The notes under the pieces are model-generated. The model was not told the origin of the DNA. It worked only from the letters and a program-made list of their open reading frames with translations, and did not search any database. Of a DNA stretch of 64,000 nucleotides, positions 21,864 to 33,226 are shown one piece after another. The position numbers and the translations under genes were made by a program. Position 1 is the stretch's first letter. Each line of letters begins with the position of its first letter. Location of the stretch: contig CM018035.1 of assembly GCA_008638375.1 (NCBI GenBank), forward strand, positions 39,422,254 to 39,486,253. Direction: 5' to 3'. This stretch comes from Nyssa sinensis (lineage: Eukaryota > Streptophyta > Magnoliopsida > Cornales > Nyssaceae).

Positions 21864-23703
21864 TGATTACGCCCAAAGAATAACGTGGTAGTTGTAGTGC
21901 AGCTTTAGGGTGTCGATTCCACAGGGAGACAAATTAAAAGAATAACAGAAAGAATTTCGAAACTAAAGAAAATATTAAATGATTAACGAGAAAAAAAAAG
22001 TGATTTTAAATGCAAATTAAAATTAAACAAAGTGATCAACGGAAAAAATACTCAAATTAACGAACAATAGAGCGTCGGGAATCCCTTGCACATATCTGGT
22101 ATTTTAATTATTTTTAATTCACTAATAACTCAATTGAAAATTTAATTCCAAAAATCTCAATCGGAAGATATAGAATTATAAACCAAAATTAAACTAAATG
22201 TAACCATTTGAAAAATCATTCATCACTTTTAAATCCCACAAATTGTTAACCACATTGAAAGAACCCAACGACGACAATATACCCAAGGAGCAATATTGTA
22301 GCAGAGAATTAAATCAATATAAATAATCAATTGATCCAAACAGAATCAAAAAACTAATTCATTCAATAGAAAAAACATGGTTGAATCTATAAGCGGAATA
22401 AACTCTATAATTATTTGGCAACAATAAATTGAGAATGATAACCCCAAAGAATTTTAATAAATAAAAGTCCTAGCACATGAATCAAAAATAAATTAAATGT
22501 ATCATTTAGTGTGCAAGTTCATCCCTAACCCTACTTGAAAATTTAGTTACCCATAAACACGACGGACAACATAAATTTCATTGAAAAATAATCTGCCATG
22601 AATATCCTGCGGCTACCTTTTTCTCTGTGCCAGGACTGTCTCTGTGCCACAGCACTCCCCCTTCTCTGCTCTCAGCCGCACGGACTGCCCTCCTTGTTCC
22701 TTTTTTATGCAACTTTATGCTTCTCTTCTTATTTGGCTTTGCGCCCTAACTCATTCAGCGGTTGGGCCCAAGCGTGCTTCCCTTTTTTCCTTTTCGAAAC
22801 CCAACCGTGCGCCTCACCGCACAAGGCCTAGCCAAGACCAGCCCCCAACCGTACTGCCTTCTCAGCGCCCAGGTTCAGTGCCTCAAGCTTTGACCATTTT
22901 CTTTTTTTTTATTCTGCTTTTCTTCATGTGGGCCCTCCAAGCCGCAACTTTAATTCTTCTTTTTTTTTTTTATATATATATTTCTTTTGGTTCTTTTTCT
23001 TGCACCCTGCTGCACCTTTTTGATTCATCCCAGCTACTTTGACTTTTTCAAAATTCATTTTTTTTAATTTTATTTTCTTGCTTTCTTGGTTCAGCCGTCC
23101 TGTTCTCCAGTCGCACAGCCAGTAGCCACAACCTTTAGGTCTCTTTTACTATCAGATAATGACTGAATCTTGATTCGGGTTCTTCACAAAAATTATAGCC
23201 CCAGATGTGTAGATAATTTTAGGCTTCTGAATCACCTAATTTGGACTTCAAAAACTCATGTTATGACCTACTGAAGTTTGCTAGGTTCAGATAGGAATCT
23301 AGCTTTCCAGGCCTGACTTTGAAACAACATTTGGAGGCCCAAGCGAACTTGGATTTTTGCAAACTGTACCTTTCTCAAAATCTTAAGATGTCCTCTAAAA
23401 ACTTCATGAAGACCACTTTCTTATTCTGAAACTCTAACGCCATCCAAACCTCAGTTGAAGCTCTATAGATTGAATTTGCCTAAAAGCTAAAAATTGCACA
23501 ATATACTCCATATCTCTTCTTTTACCTTCAATGCTTTCCTAATTCAATAAATATATTAATCAGCTCACTTAAATAGAAAATATGTCATAAAATTAAATAT
23601 AAATTAATTAAGAATATTAAACATTATGCTCTAATAATATAGTCACATTTAGCATTTTAATCTAATAATAGGATATTTAGAGTGCACTTTTGCGCACTCA
23701 TCA
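21864..23703 (-). repeat. 3' LTR (left) of the - strand Athila-like element (1840 bp)
   Basis: On the - strand it starts TGATGAGTGCGCAAAAG (at 23703) and ends GGGCGTAATCA (at 21864), the same ends as the LTRs at 45215 and 54277. It pairs with 33227-34984. The left copy has an extra block of about 80 bp near 23065-23145. The open frames on the + strand here are in antisense and poor in conserved sequence. Confidence 0.9.
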
Positions 23704-23716
23704 CACCCCCCAACTT
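23704..23716 (-). other. Polypurine tract of Athila-like element
   Basis: On the - strand AAGTTGGGGGGTG immediately precedes the LTR. The same tract occurs at 54264-54276 and beside the LTR at 34985. Confidence 0.75.
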
Positions 23717-25499
23717 GCTCATTGCTAGTCCCTAGAAATTTTCATGCAAAAGTGGCAAAAGAGACCAAAGAAGATCACACACAGAAGGCATCTAATCACA
23801 CTTTTCAGATTCGCATATCAAAGCAATTTCAAGAATTCAATAACCCTATAACAATCAATCCACTTATAGCAATTCACAGAGTGTGTGTGTGATCTAAACC
23901 ATATCCATCTAACCTACAAACCATAACACGTGCAACATTAAGAACATCTCAAGCAAAAGGTTCAACTTCATATCTCACGGGTATTACAAGTGTTTCATGT
24001 AGGGGTTCTCTCTATAGAGTTGACAAGGGGTGTACACTGCTCAACGAAGAATTAGGCAATTATGTATAAGCAACAAACAAACATTGATCTAATGATAGGA
24101 GCACTAACAAATGAGACTTCCACCACTCTTTCCACAAGCTTACTTAGGATCAGAACAATCAACATAAAAAGGGTTGTAACGTGGCTCAAGTTAGGGGCTA
24201 TATGAAAAAAAGGATAAAAGGATTCAAAAACTTCCAAATACATACTAAGAGAATTTCATTAAGAATCGTAGCAAACCACACTTCTCACTTGATGTACTCT
24301 TAAACTTTTCAGATCACTGAATAACAATACTTCTCCTTCTTTTTTTCTCTTCTTTGTCTCTCTTTTTTTTTGACTTTTTTTTTTTTTGCACATTGACTTT
24401 GATGCTCACTCAATTGAACACTTTGCACTTGTACTATTCCCTTTTTCTTTTTTTACTTTTCTTTTTTTTCAATTCAACACAAAAGAAAAGAAATTCAAAT
24501 TCCACACCTAGTACACACTTGGAAGCAAAAATGGATAGGAAAATCAGGGTATAGGCTATTCCTTTTTTCTTTTTCTGCTTTTCTTTTTTTTTCAATTCAA
24601 CACAAAAGAAAAGAAATTCAAATTCCAAACCTAGCACACACTTGGAAGCAAAAATGGTAGGAAAATCAGGGTATAGGCTATACTCTAATGTAAAGCAGTA
24701 TGGATGATGTGGGCACATGAAAAAAAAACTATATGTGTTTGTTGGCTCAAAGTTGGCTACTAAGGGTCTATGATGAGAAGGGTTAGCTTGAAAGGCTCAA
24801 ACGTTAATCCTAAGTTGACCTTCATCATATCCCAAATATATCCGTCGTCATACCACCAACCATGTAATGATATTCTCAAAAGAAGTGCCCAATTCAACAG
24901 ATCAATGAACGCTTATCACAATTTCTTGCATTTGTAGGCTCTCAATTTTCTCCAAAACTCACATGAATACTTAAGCAAAAGAGTTCTCTAGCTACATGTG
25001 TCAAACCACCATTTTACCACAAAGTTTGGATAAGTGCATTAAAAGTTCTATGAATGCCTCAGCAGAATGATTATGGTGGATTCAGTGAATTCACGAAAAT
25101 GGCTATGAATGAGAATGAGTACTCATGTGAAAAAGATGCATGTGTAATGCAAATTTTTTAAAAAAATTTTGACACATGAAAATATGCCATAGCAGTTTAA
25201 ATGTTGAATTTGCAACCACCACCCCCCAACTTAAATGAAACATTGTCCTCAATGTTTAACAATCAAAATTGAATGGAAGGTACTGAAAAGGGTAGGATAC
25301 ACCTGATGTGGGACTTGGGCAGCTCGCCTAAGCACCAAAGATGGCAACTGGAACTGACAAAATGAAATTAACCTGCAAATAAAAACAAAGAGAAAAAAAT
25401 AGCAAACAAAAAGAAAAAGGATGAAAATAAAAGAAAACAAAAACAAAATAAAACAAATAAAAATAAATAAAAAAAAAAACACATACCTGCATGGCGTAA
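23717..25499 (-). other. Non-coding 3' region of Athila-like element
   Basis: It corresponds to 52600-54263 in the + strand copy. I see no env-like frame. A 122-bp unit with a poly-T start and AATTCAACACAAAAG is present twice in tandem (24434-24680) but once in the other copy (about 53400-53480). A, T and AAAAT-rich tracts lie at 25380-25480. Confidence 0.7.
24434..24680. repeat. Tandem duplication, 122-bp unit x2
   Basis: Units begin CTATTCC at 24434 and 24556 and end GGGTATAGGCTA. They differ at only a few positions. It is a local duplication within the 3' region of the element. Confidence 0.85.
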
Positions 25500-25853
25500 T
25501 CATGGTTGATAGACCGGGTCCATAAGTGGAATGTCTTCCACTTCCGAAACTTGCTTATCAATTAAAACTTTAAGGTGCTGACCATTTACTTTAAAAACCC
25601 AACCATCCTTGGGATCCTCTATTTCTACTACCCCTTTTTCAAAAACATTCTTCACTATAAAGGGGTCTGTCCATCTAGACCTGAGTTTTCCTAGGTGCTT
25701 ATGGAGTCTAGAATCATATAAGAACAATTGATCATTAGGCTTAAACGTTTTTCTCAAAATATTCTTATCATGAAACGCTTTCATTTTAGCCTTATAGATT
25801 CTAGAGTTCTCATAAGCATCATTTCTCAATTCCTCTAACTCGGTCAATTGCAA
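25500..25853 (-). pseudogene. Integrase C-terminal fragment (Athila-like)
   Basis: 117 codons are open ([19 protein letters not shown]...[17 protein letters not shown]...VNGQHLKVLIDKQ). They match the last part of the + strand copy at 52246-52599 nearly residue for residue, including the end DPVYQP (DPVYHP there). The catalytic core is missing because the upstream sequence jumps to the RT N-terminus. Confidence 0.9.
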
Positions 25854-25969
25854 TTTCTTAGCTTACCTGCTTCTCCCATGTCAAAACTGAAATGCTTCTC
25901 CCATGTCAAAACTGAAATGCTTCTCTCCTGAGGTCATTTTTCACCACTTCTTTCATAGTTGGATTTAGC
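25854..25969 (-). other. Deletion junction replacing RT, RNase H and integrase core
   Basis: On the - strand the RT N-terminal sequence (NPTMKEVVKN) runs to about 25930. It then joins, through a 25-bp unit repeated twice (from 25869 and 25894, plus a partial third copy), the AAGCATTTCAGTTTTGACA sequence of the integrase C-terminal region. In the + strand copy these points are about 2.2 kb apart (near 49975 and 52200). Confidence 0.85.
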
Positions 25970-26605
25970 CTACGTTGGGGGGTCTCTACGAGGGCTAGTT
26001 GTTTCCTTCAAATTGATTTTATGAGAACATAACAGTGGACTCCCACCTTTTATATCAACAATGCTCCAACCTATGACTGATCTATGCTTATTTAAGGTCC
26101 AAATTAATTTCTCACCTTGAGACTTGGACAATTCAGATAAGATAATAAAAGAAAAAGTATCACATGGACCAAGGAAGGCATGCTTTAAACCCTTGGGCAA
26201 AGGCTTCAATTCAACTTTGGGTGCTTCCACACTTAAAGGAATCTGCTCTTCACTTTTTTAGGCAACTCCTCAAACTTCGGTTGCCATGCCCGTGCTCCAT
26301 AATCCTGAGTTCTGTCAAAAATAGCACAAATATCAACCACATCAGATGGATCAGCAATATAATCAAACTTAGAATTAACAAAGAAAATGCTCACGGGGAT
26401 CAAAATCATGAGTTACAAGAACTCCCTTATCCTTGAGTGAATCAATCATGTACGTCTGGTGGCACTCGTCCTCCTCTTCTGGCTGTTTTGCAACATAGAA
26501 TATATTTACCTCGAGAGTCATGTTTCCAAAAGACAGCTTTATGAGCCCATTCCTGTAATTAATAAGAGCATTAGTAGTGGCAAGGAAAGGCCTACCTAAA
26601 ATCAA
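25970..26605 (-). pseudogene. Protease-RT linker and RT N-terminus fragment
   Basis: Two open pieces. 26605-26375 (ILGRPFLATTNALINYRNG...LEVNIFYVAKQ) is the end of the protease-like region. 26230-25970 (VELKPLPKGLKHAFLGP...LNKHRSVIGWSIVDIKG) leads into RT. A frame change lies between them near 26240-26380. The RT catalytic motifs are absent because of the deletion at 25930. Confidence 0.85.
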
Positions 26606-26913
26606 AGGAATTTTTGAAGTAGAGTTGACAACAAGCTAGTGGCAAGGATTATGAAATTAACAGGATAATAAAATTTATCAATTTGAATCAGAACATCCTC
26701 TACCACACCCCGTGGCGCTCTGACTGAACGGTCAGCCAATTGTAATACCACAGAAGTTGGTTTGATTTCTCCCAACCCTATCTGCAAATAAATAGAATAA
26801 GGCATTAAATTCACACTAGCTTCTAAATCAAGCAAAGCTTGCCCAAACTCATGATTTCCAATGTTCCATGCGATGGTTGGACAACCAGGATCCTTGTACT
26901 TGCGAGGAATCCG
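26602..26913 (-). pseudogene. Protease fragment (Athila-like)
   Basis: Reads MLDLEASVNLMPYSIYLQIGLGE. The protease motif D-x-G-A of the + strand copy (DLGA) appears here as DLEA, so the Gly next to the catalytic Asp is lost. The downstream LADRSVRAPRGVVEDVLIQ matches the other copy. It belongs to the same broken gag-pol frame. Confidence 0.8.
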
Positions 26914-27207
26914 TTACTCAATTAGAGCACTAACTTGCTCTGTCAAGAATGATGTCTTCTTCACATTGTGTTTCCTCTTAACTGTACACAAATCTTTAAG
27001 AACTTTTGCATAAGTAGGAACTTGTTTAATCACATGCAAAAGAGGAAGATTCATTTTTACCTGTCCGAGATTCTCTAGGATTTCATTGTTAGGATCCAAA
27101 GTTTGCTTGTTTGATTTTAAAGCTTGTGGGAATGGTACCTTAACATGGCTCTTTGTTAGCTCTGGTTCCTTGGGCAGCTCGGCATTACTACTATCATGAT
27201 CCTTTTC
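26914..27207 (-). pseudogene. gag: gag C-terminal part, right up to the nested LTR
   Basis: It contains SNAELPKEPELTKSHVKVPFPQALK and LDPNNEILENLGQVK, LPLLHVIKQVPTYAKVLKDL and TSFLTEQVSALIE, matching 48712-48985 of the + strand copy. The frame starts abruptly at 27207, where the foreign LTR was inserted; the gag sequence resumes at 31461. Confidence 0.85.
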
Positions 27208-27620
27208 TGTCACGACCCGAAACCTACCCTGTGCGGATCTTTCATCGCGACCGCCACTCTTAGGCCCGAGGACCTTAGGGCGAAGGCTCGCATAAGCAGC
27301 GGTATTGGATAGATGTGCGACATGTGATTGCAGAAGCATGAAAAACTTTTTCTTTTCTTTTCGTATTTTTAATTTACGCGCATCCGTCCGGTACTGCCGC
27401 TCTTTACATAGCATACATGATTTAACATTCAAAGTATAACTAAAAACTTAAAGACTTTATAATATTACATATCACTGCCCTGAGGGCTTAATACATACCT
27501 TGTACTGTTTACTAATACAAAATATACTAATAATGTTCACAGGTTTCAAAAAGAAACTATTTAAACGTAGCTTCCCAAAAATGGCAGATTCATCATCATT
27601 GTTTTCAAATCAAACTGTCG

Positions 27621-27628
27621 CTAATCAC
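27621..27628 (-). other. Predicted splice acceptor and start of last exon of the LTR-borne small gene
   Basis: On the - strand CCCCCTTTCAG precedes GTGATTAG. The same acceptor block occurs at 37510 and 42970 in the other LTR copies. In phase 0 the exon stops after a few codons (VISDSLI here, VTKSKS in the others). Confidence 0.4.
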
Positions 27629-28613
27629 CTGAAAGGGGGATCCGAACAAAGTCCGGGTAAGCAAATCTAAGCTTGTGAGCAATTCCAGTATTCGTCATGG
27701 GGTTTCAATTAGCAGTGGTTTTTTTGTACATAAGAGTTTGTAAAACATTCACTGTCAATTGCTCGTATACTTGAACATAGAACATATGCATTTCTTAAAA
27801 TAGATAGCTTTGAAACATTTAAAGTATTCAAGCTAAACTCTACTTCATCAAATAGAGTATATAACTCAAAACATATGCATTTCATAAAACAGATAGCTTT
27901 GAAACATTTAAAGTATTCAAGCTAAACTTATACATATGAACTTCAAAACATATAGCATAACATGTATTTCTTAAATAGAGTATATAAAGCTCAAACATAT
28001 GCATAGTGAAAATGAGGGTAAAAACCTGCTTCCATTTTCAAAATCATTTGTCATCTTATCACTTTTATTAGTAGAATCCGTTTCGAACCAGACTCTCATT
28101 TTCCTCATAAATGAAGATATCTTATGCCTAGGGGATTAGATCTTGCTACCTGGCATTTTACAGGGCAATTGAGTTCTGGAGAACCCAAAATCCTGCCTAT
28201 TTTACAGGGCAACTGAAAACTCAGAATCCTGTCTAAGTGCTTATGCATCATTCATCTTGCATTTAAAATACATTTAACATATGAGTATGTCAAATAGATA
28301 TTTCTCGTGAGCACTTTAAAACATAACATTCATAACTTCGTGATAAACATTCGTATACTTGAAATAGGCAAACTCAGAATATTTAACAAGATTTGTATTT
28401 TAACTCAGACATGCTGAAAACACATTTTTAAGAGAACCGTAGAAAAACCATTTACTGAGCATGTCACAATAGGGTTTATAAGAATAGAAATAATTTAAAA
28501 CTGAAGTCATGTAATATACTGAATTTGGAATTCAAACATTTCATATCTTTTGAACTTAAAACCTTTTCAAATCCATGGAGTTAAATCTCCACTTCAAATA
28601 TAGGGTTACTTAC

Positions 28614-28670
28614 CTTATACTCCTGGGTTGGCGCTATTGATGTGCCTTTCCCTTTCCTTTTTTTCTCAAC
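28614..28670 (-). CDS. Conserved 57-nt exon-like block in the LTR
   Basis: On the - strand it is bordered by CTATTTTAG upstream and a GTAAGT donor downstream. Phase 0 reads VEKKRKGKGTSIAPTQEYK without a stop. The matching blocks at 43439-43492 and 38362-38415 are 54 nt long and have the same border signals and the same APT.EYK or APT.GYK end. The 3-nt length difference keeps the frame. This supports a coding exon, though transcription is not shown. Confidence 0.4.
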
Positions 28671-28815
28671 CTAAAATAGTTTAGGAGAATCTCATAAACT
28701 TCATATACATTTAAATCAACTCGGGATTTAAACCTATCCTTAGACTGTGTAGGCCTAACAAGGAAATCGGCCTAATTATAATTGTATCATATACTTTAAT
28801 GATAATAAATCTTAC

Positions 28816-29066
28816 CTCTGGAGCCATTCACTCAGGGTTTCGGTGTCTTCTTGTTTCTTAATTTTTTCTTCGGCCAGTAGTGCCTTGGTTGGGGTCTTGT
28901 ATATAAATGGTCTAACCGAAACGACTTCGGTTGTTTTGGTGATCCTTATGTGCCTTTGGACTACCTTGAGTTGCCATAGCAGCTCATTCATGAAGCCTTG
29001 TTGTTTCTTGTCAGTTGCTCTTTGAGCCTTTGTCATAATTGAAAATTTCTCTTGTTTCCTATCCAT
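28816..29066 (-). CDS. Small LTR-borne reading frame (about 84 aa), unknown function
   Basis: Open from ATG 29066 (MDRKQEKFSIMTKAQR...) through FMNELLWQLKVVQRHIRI and VVSVRPFIYKTPTKAL to a charged end (EEKIKKQEDTETLSEW). An AG/GTAAGA donor-like site lies at 28815, just before a stop at 28812-28814. Related frames occur in the LTR copies at 38591-38839 and 43690-43941, sharing FM.ELLWQ, IRI.KT, SVRPFI and ..TETL. High charge and heptad-like spacing suggest a helical protein. In this copy the donor at 28815 would leave phase 2, which does not fit the phase-0 exon at 28614, so either the copy is shifted or the splice site is wrong. Not recognised. Confidence 0.4.
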
Positions 29067-31460
29067 TTTTGCTTACTTGAATTTTTGGCTTAAAACACAA
29101 TTTAACGTGTTAGGAAAATAAATTTTATTTACGTCACATGTTTATGTGTCATGTCTTTTCGTATCTTATTTCCTCGTGTGTGCCTTAGTTTAGTACTTCG
29201 GCGGTATTCTAGTTATAGTCATCTGACAGATGCTATTCATCAAATTTTATGTCTTTTATTTTAGACATTTCTTTTGGTCGAATAGACTCTAACATTGAGT
29301 CCGAAACGTCAAAGGAAGTCAGTTTAGGCTTTCCTAGAATTTAATTCGGACTTTTGTATGTAAAGGGCAAAATGGTCATTTTACCTATTTACGTGTCATA
29401 TTTTTTCGTACTTCGTTTCTTAATTTGGACTCTACCATTGAGTTTGGAATGTCGAAGAAAGTCAATTTAGACCTTCCCTGGTTTAATTTTGGCTTTTAGG
29501 GCACTAAAGGTATTTTAGGTCATTTTACCCCTTTACGTGTCTTTATTTTTTAAGGCCCCGTTTCGCAAAACGGATCTCACCATTGGTCTCAGAATATTCT
29601 AAATAGTCAAAATACACTATTCATATATTAAATTTGGACTTCATTTGCTTTATTTATGACCCAGGGGCAAAATAGTAATTTTACTTTTTAATTTAATTAT
29701 TAAATTATTTTTTCTAGGGGTGTAATTGCATAAAGTTCTCAAAAGTTGGGCCACAGTACAATTTTTTAGAAGTTCAGGGGTCAAAATAGAATTTTTAAAA
29801 CTTCCGGACTGAACTAGTGGGTTCAGTTCCATTTCAAGTGAACCGGTCTAGTTTTAATTGAACCAATCTGGTTTGGTTGGGTTAATTGCGTGATGCTGAC
29901 ATCAGCCCTAATGGTTTAAAAATTTAAAAACATGAGCCAAAACGACACCGTCCTACTTAACTGTTTTGTGCAATGGGTCGGGCTCTGACCCGAACCTGAT
30001 TTGACCCGAACCGACCCGAACCTTTACTATTCATCTTCTTCTTCCCTTCTTCCCCTACGTTGCCCTAGTTGCAGGTTTTCATTTTTTTCAATTTGGTGCA
30101 TTTTAGCTCGCTGATTTTTACTGTTTTTAGTTTAAATTACTTCTAAAACATCAAGGATTGTTTTGGTATTCGTTTGAGGAATTAAAAGGTCTCTGTTTAC
30201 TCGTTTGAAGGCTTGATAATCAAACCTGTAAACTGGTCATAAATGCTCATTTTTGAGACAAATCACATGGGATTTGTTCTGTTGTGATCCCCTCTTCATG
30301 AGGTTTCATTTTTCATTCACAAAAGTAGGTTTTGGTGCAAGTTTAAAGATTGGGTTTTACAACCCGTAACCTGCAAGTAAATTTTTGGAGGTCATTTCTT
30401 GGGTTCTGTGATCGCGTAGTAGGGTTTTTAGAACCCTCTTAGTCTCTGTTTGAAGTTTTGGTAAGCCAAAACTGGTTTGGTAAACGTTGGTTCAGACCTG
30501 CTTGAGCAAGGTCCTTCAATGGCCGTAGCTTCTAGGTTTCCATTTCTTAGGTGTTTTCGAGGCTAGATTTCATACTTGTTCATCGTTTAAACATGTTCTA
30601 AGCAATATATGTACAAAATAAATGCTCAAAATAATCTATACGCAGGAAAATTCTGGAGAGAGAAAAACATAAAAATTTGGATTTTTACCTGTTTACAATG
30701 GTCTCTCTCTCCCTTCTACTTTTGATTTTCCTTCTATTTTCCTTAACTTCTTGATCTCTTCCTTACAGAGCAAGCATGCAGTGTATGCACTTGCTCTTAT
30801 AGAGATCCAACCGACCTCTTTCTCTCTCTCTCTCTCTCCTCCATTCTCTCTCTCTCTCTACACGATTCAACCCTACTCCTGCTCCTAGTTTCAGCTTCCT
30901 ATCCCATCTCATCAATTTTTCTTTTTCTCTTTTCAGTTTGCATTAATGGGGGAAGGGATGTTTGTAGTTTATATGTATATTATATATACACACACACTAA
31001 CTTACATGTGAACACACGCACACACACAGCCGACACACACACACCCACTGCTTGCATACTTACACATACAAGGATATTTTTTGTGTCTTATATATACATA
31101 TATATATATATACACATTTATACTTATGTATACACATGTGCATGTATATGTATATATATACACACTTGACTACACACACACAATACACCTTTAGGATTTT
31201 TTTTCAAATATATTTACACACATTTAATTTATTTATATACTTACATGCATACATACTTGATCACATATACATACATACAATACATCTCCCATGTAAGTGT
31301 AATGTGTGCTACAATATTTAATTATAATTAAATATAAATATTTCATATATTTAATTAATTAATTATTTTCTTGAGTGTAAAAATTTTTACACTAATTTTT
31401 CTTAACCTCGTAATACGTGCCTTATGACCCGGTATTTTTGGGTCGGGGTATTACATTTTC

Positions 31461-32962
31461 CACATCCTTAGATTGGTCCATTGTTGGGATGTGTAATGAC
31501 TTACCACTTCGAGGTCACAATGGCGTTCACATCCTTCAAATTTTCTTGCGTCATATGTTGACCATGGGTTGTGGACTGAGCTTGGGAAGAGAATTTGCCT
31601 CACTCATTCACACTCAAAGAGCTCATCAATTTGGACACTTGGCTCTTTATCGCCTTGTTTTCTTCCATAACCTGCGTAATCAAATATTCAACCTTTTGAT
31701 TAGTCTTACCCTGTGCTTCAATAAAAGCATGCAAAGTGTCTTCTAAATAATTCCTAGAAGATGAAGGTGCATGATATGGTCTAGGGGGCTGTACAGGTGG
31801 CTGGTTTTTAGACTTCCAGCTAAAATTAGGGGTGATTGCGCCACCCCGGATTGTAGGTCTCAGAGAAGGGTGTGAAAGGCTTCTTGTACATACCTAAGGT
31901 ATTACATTGTTCCTCATGCATCCCTCTTATCTAAGCAATTGCGGGACACTCTTGGGTGAGGTGATCTACCCCGCCACACACTGAACATGGTCTTAAAGAC
32001 TCTGCATGATTAGCCAAGTGTGTTGGCTTTAAGTCCCTAGCCTTTAACACCTCTAACTCTCTAGTGAGTATCTTCACCTTAGCCTTTAAGTTATCCTCCT
32101 CCTTGAGATGCTAAATTCCCCCACTATTTTGGTTCCCTGTAGGTCGTGACCTATTTGTGCTCTCAGTAGCACTAGGGCCTATCCAAGTATGAGCTTTTTC
32201 AGTAAGCTCATTAAGATACTCTATGGCCTTATCAAGATCTTTCTGCAAAAACTCACCATTACACATCATCTCTACAAATTGGCGCTCTCTAGGTGTAAGT
32301 CCCTCACAGAAGTAACTCACTAGACGCCAACTCTCATACCCATGGTGAGGGCACATACTCAATAACTCCTTAAATCTCTCCTAAGACTGACACAAAGTCT
32401 TACTATCTTTTTGTGCAAAGGTGGAAATCTGTCTTTTTAAAGCATTGGTCTTATGTTGGTCAAAGTATTTAGTAAAGAAAACCTGAGTCATCTCATTCCA
32501 CGATCCAATCGACCGTGGTCTCAGTGAGTATAGCCAACTCTTAGCTCTATCCTTCAAAGAGAAAAGAAAAAACTTAAGTTTCACAATGTCTTGTGTTGCA
32601 TTTTGACTATGGAAAGTCGTAACTACCTCTTCAAACTCCCTAATGTGCACATATGGATTTTCATTTTCCAAACCATGAAATGTAGGGAGTAACTATATCA
32701 CCCTCGTTTTAACATCAAGTTAACAAGTATTGAGTGGAAACATGATGCATGATGGTGTGGCTGTGCATGTAGGATGGAGATAATCCTGAAGGGTCGTAGT
32801 AGGTTGATCCTCGTGTTCACTCATATTTTCAGAATTTTCAGAATTATCAAACAAAAAATTAGAAAAAATAGAAAAATTAGACTCTAAATCTGACTCTAAC
32901 ACAAGTCTACAAGCAAATCGACCTAATGCGTCCTTATACCTATTATGCATGCAAGATAACAA
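31461..32962 (-). pseudogene. gag: gag pseudogene, N-terminal part (Athila-like)
   Basis: Starts at ATG 32962 (MLSCMHNRYKDALGRFAC...). Pieces: 32962-32720, 32671-32381 (ENENPYVHIREFEEVVTTFHSQN...WNEMTQVFFTKYF) and 32362-32111 (SYFCEGLTPRERQFVEMMCNGEF). A zinc knuckle (CSVCGGVDHLTQEC) lies near 31940-31985 and, unlike in the + strand copy, has no stop inside it. At least four stops separate the pieces. The gene is interrupted at 31455 by the nested LTR and continues at 27207. Confidence 0.9.
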
Positions 32963-33226
32963 TTAAAAAATAAATAAATAAATAAATAATTAAAAATAAA
33001 ATAAAATAAAATAATAATGCAACAAGTAAAAAGAAGAAACGAAGTTACCGCCTTTACAAACTGCTGAGAAGAAAAACTATCTAATGATTCTTCTACTGTC
33101 TCCCCGACAATGGCGCCAAAATTTGATAGTAAAAAGAAGGAACGAAGTTACCGCCTTAACAAATTACTGAGAAGAAAAACTATCTAATGATTCTTCTACC
33201 GTCTCACCGACAATGGTGCCAAAATT
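32963..33226 (-). repeat. Duplicated primer-binding site (103-bp unit x2)
   Basis: The unit from AGTAAAAAGAAG to AAAATTTGAT is present at 33025-33127 and 33128-33230. Each copy contains a version of the tRNA-Asp primer site: 33101-33118 on the - strand reads TGGCGCCATTGTCGGGGA and 33204-33221 reads TGGCACCATTGTCGGTGA. The first site has two changes from the perfect form at 46930, the second more. Between 32963 and 33024 lies an AAATA-rich leader. Confidence 0.85.

Larger units (their letters stand above)
27208..31455 (-). mobile_element. Solo LTR of a long-LTR chromovirus-like element (4248 bp), nested in gag
   Basis: Left end TGTCACGACCCG, right end GGGTCGGGGTATTACA. On the - strand this reads TGTAATACCCC...CGGGTCGTGACA. 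Both sides carry the five bases TTTTC (27203-27207 and 31456-31460), a clear target-site duplication inside the Athila gag. No gag or pol is inside, and the layout matches the 4156-bp LTR at 37065-41220, so it is a solo LTR. It carries the small reading frame at 28812-29066, TC repeats at 30819-30859 and a TA/CA-rich region at 30970-31300. Confidence 0.85.

Noticed and set aside
22598..23042. Two long open frames on the + strand, also present at 33962-34397
   Set aside because: They lie in antisense within both Athila LTRs. The duplication of the LTR explains the similarity, and the frames are low-complexity with no recognised domain.
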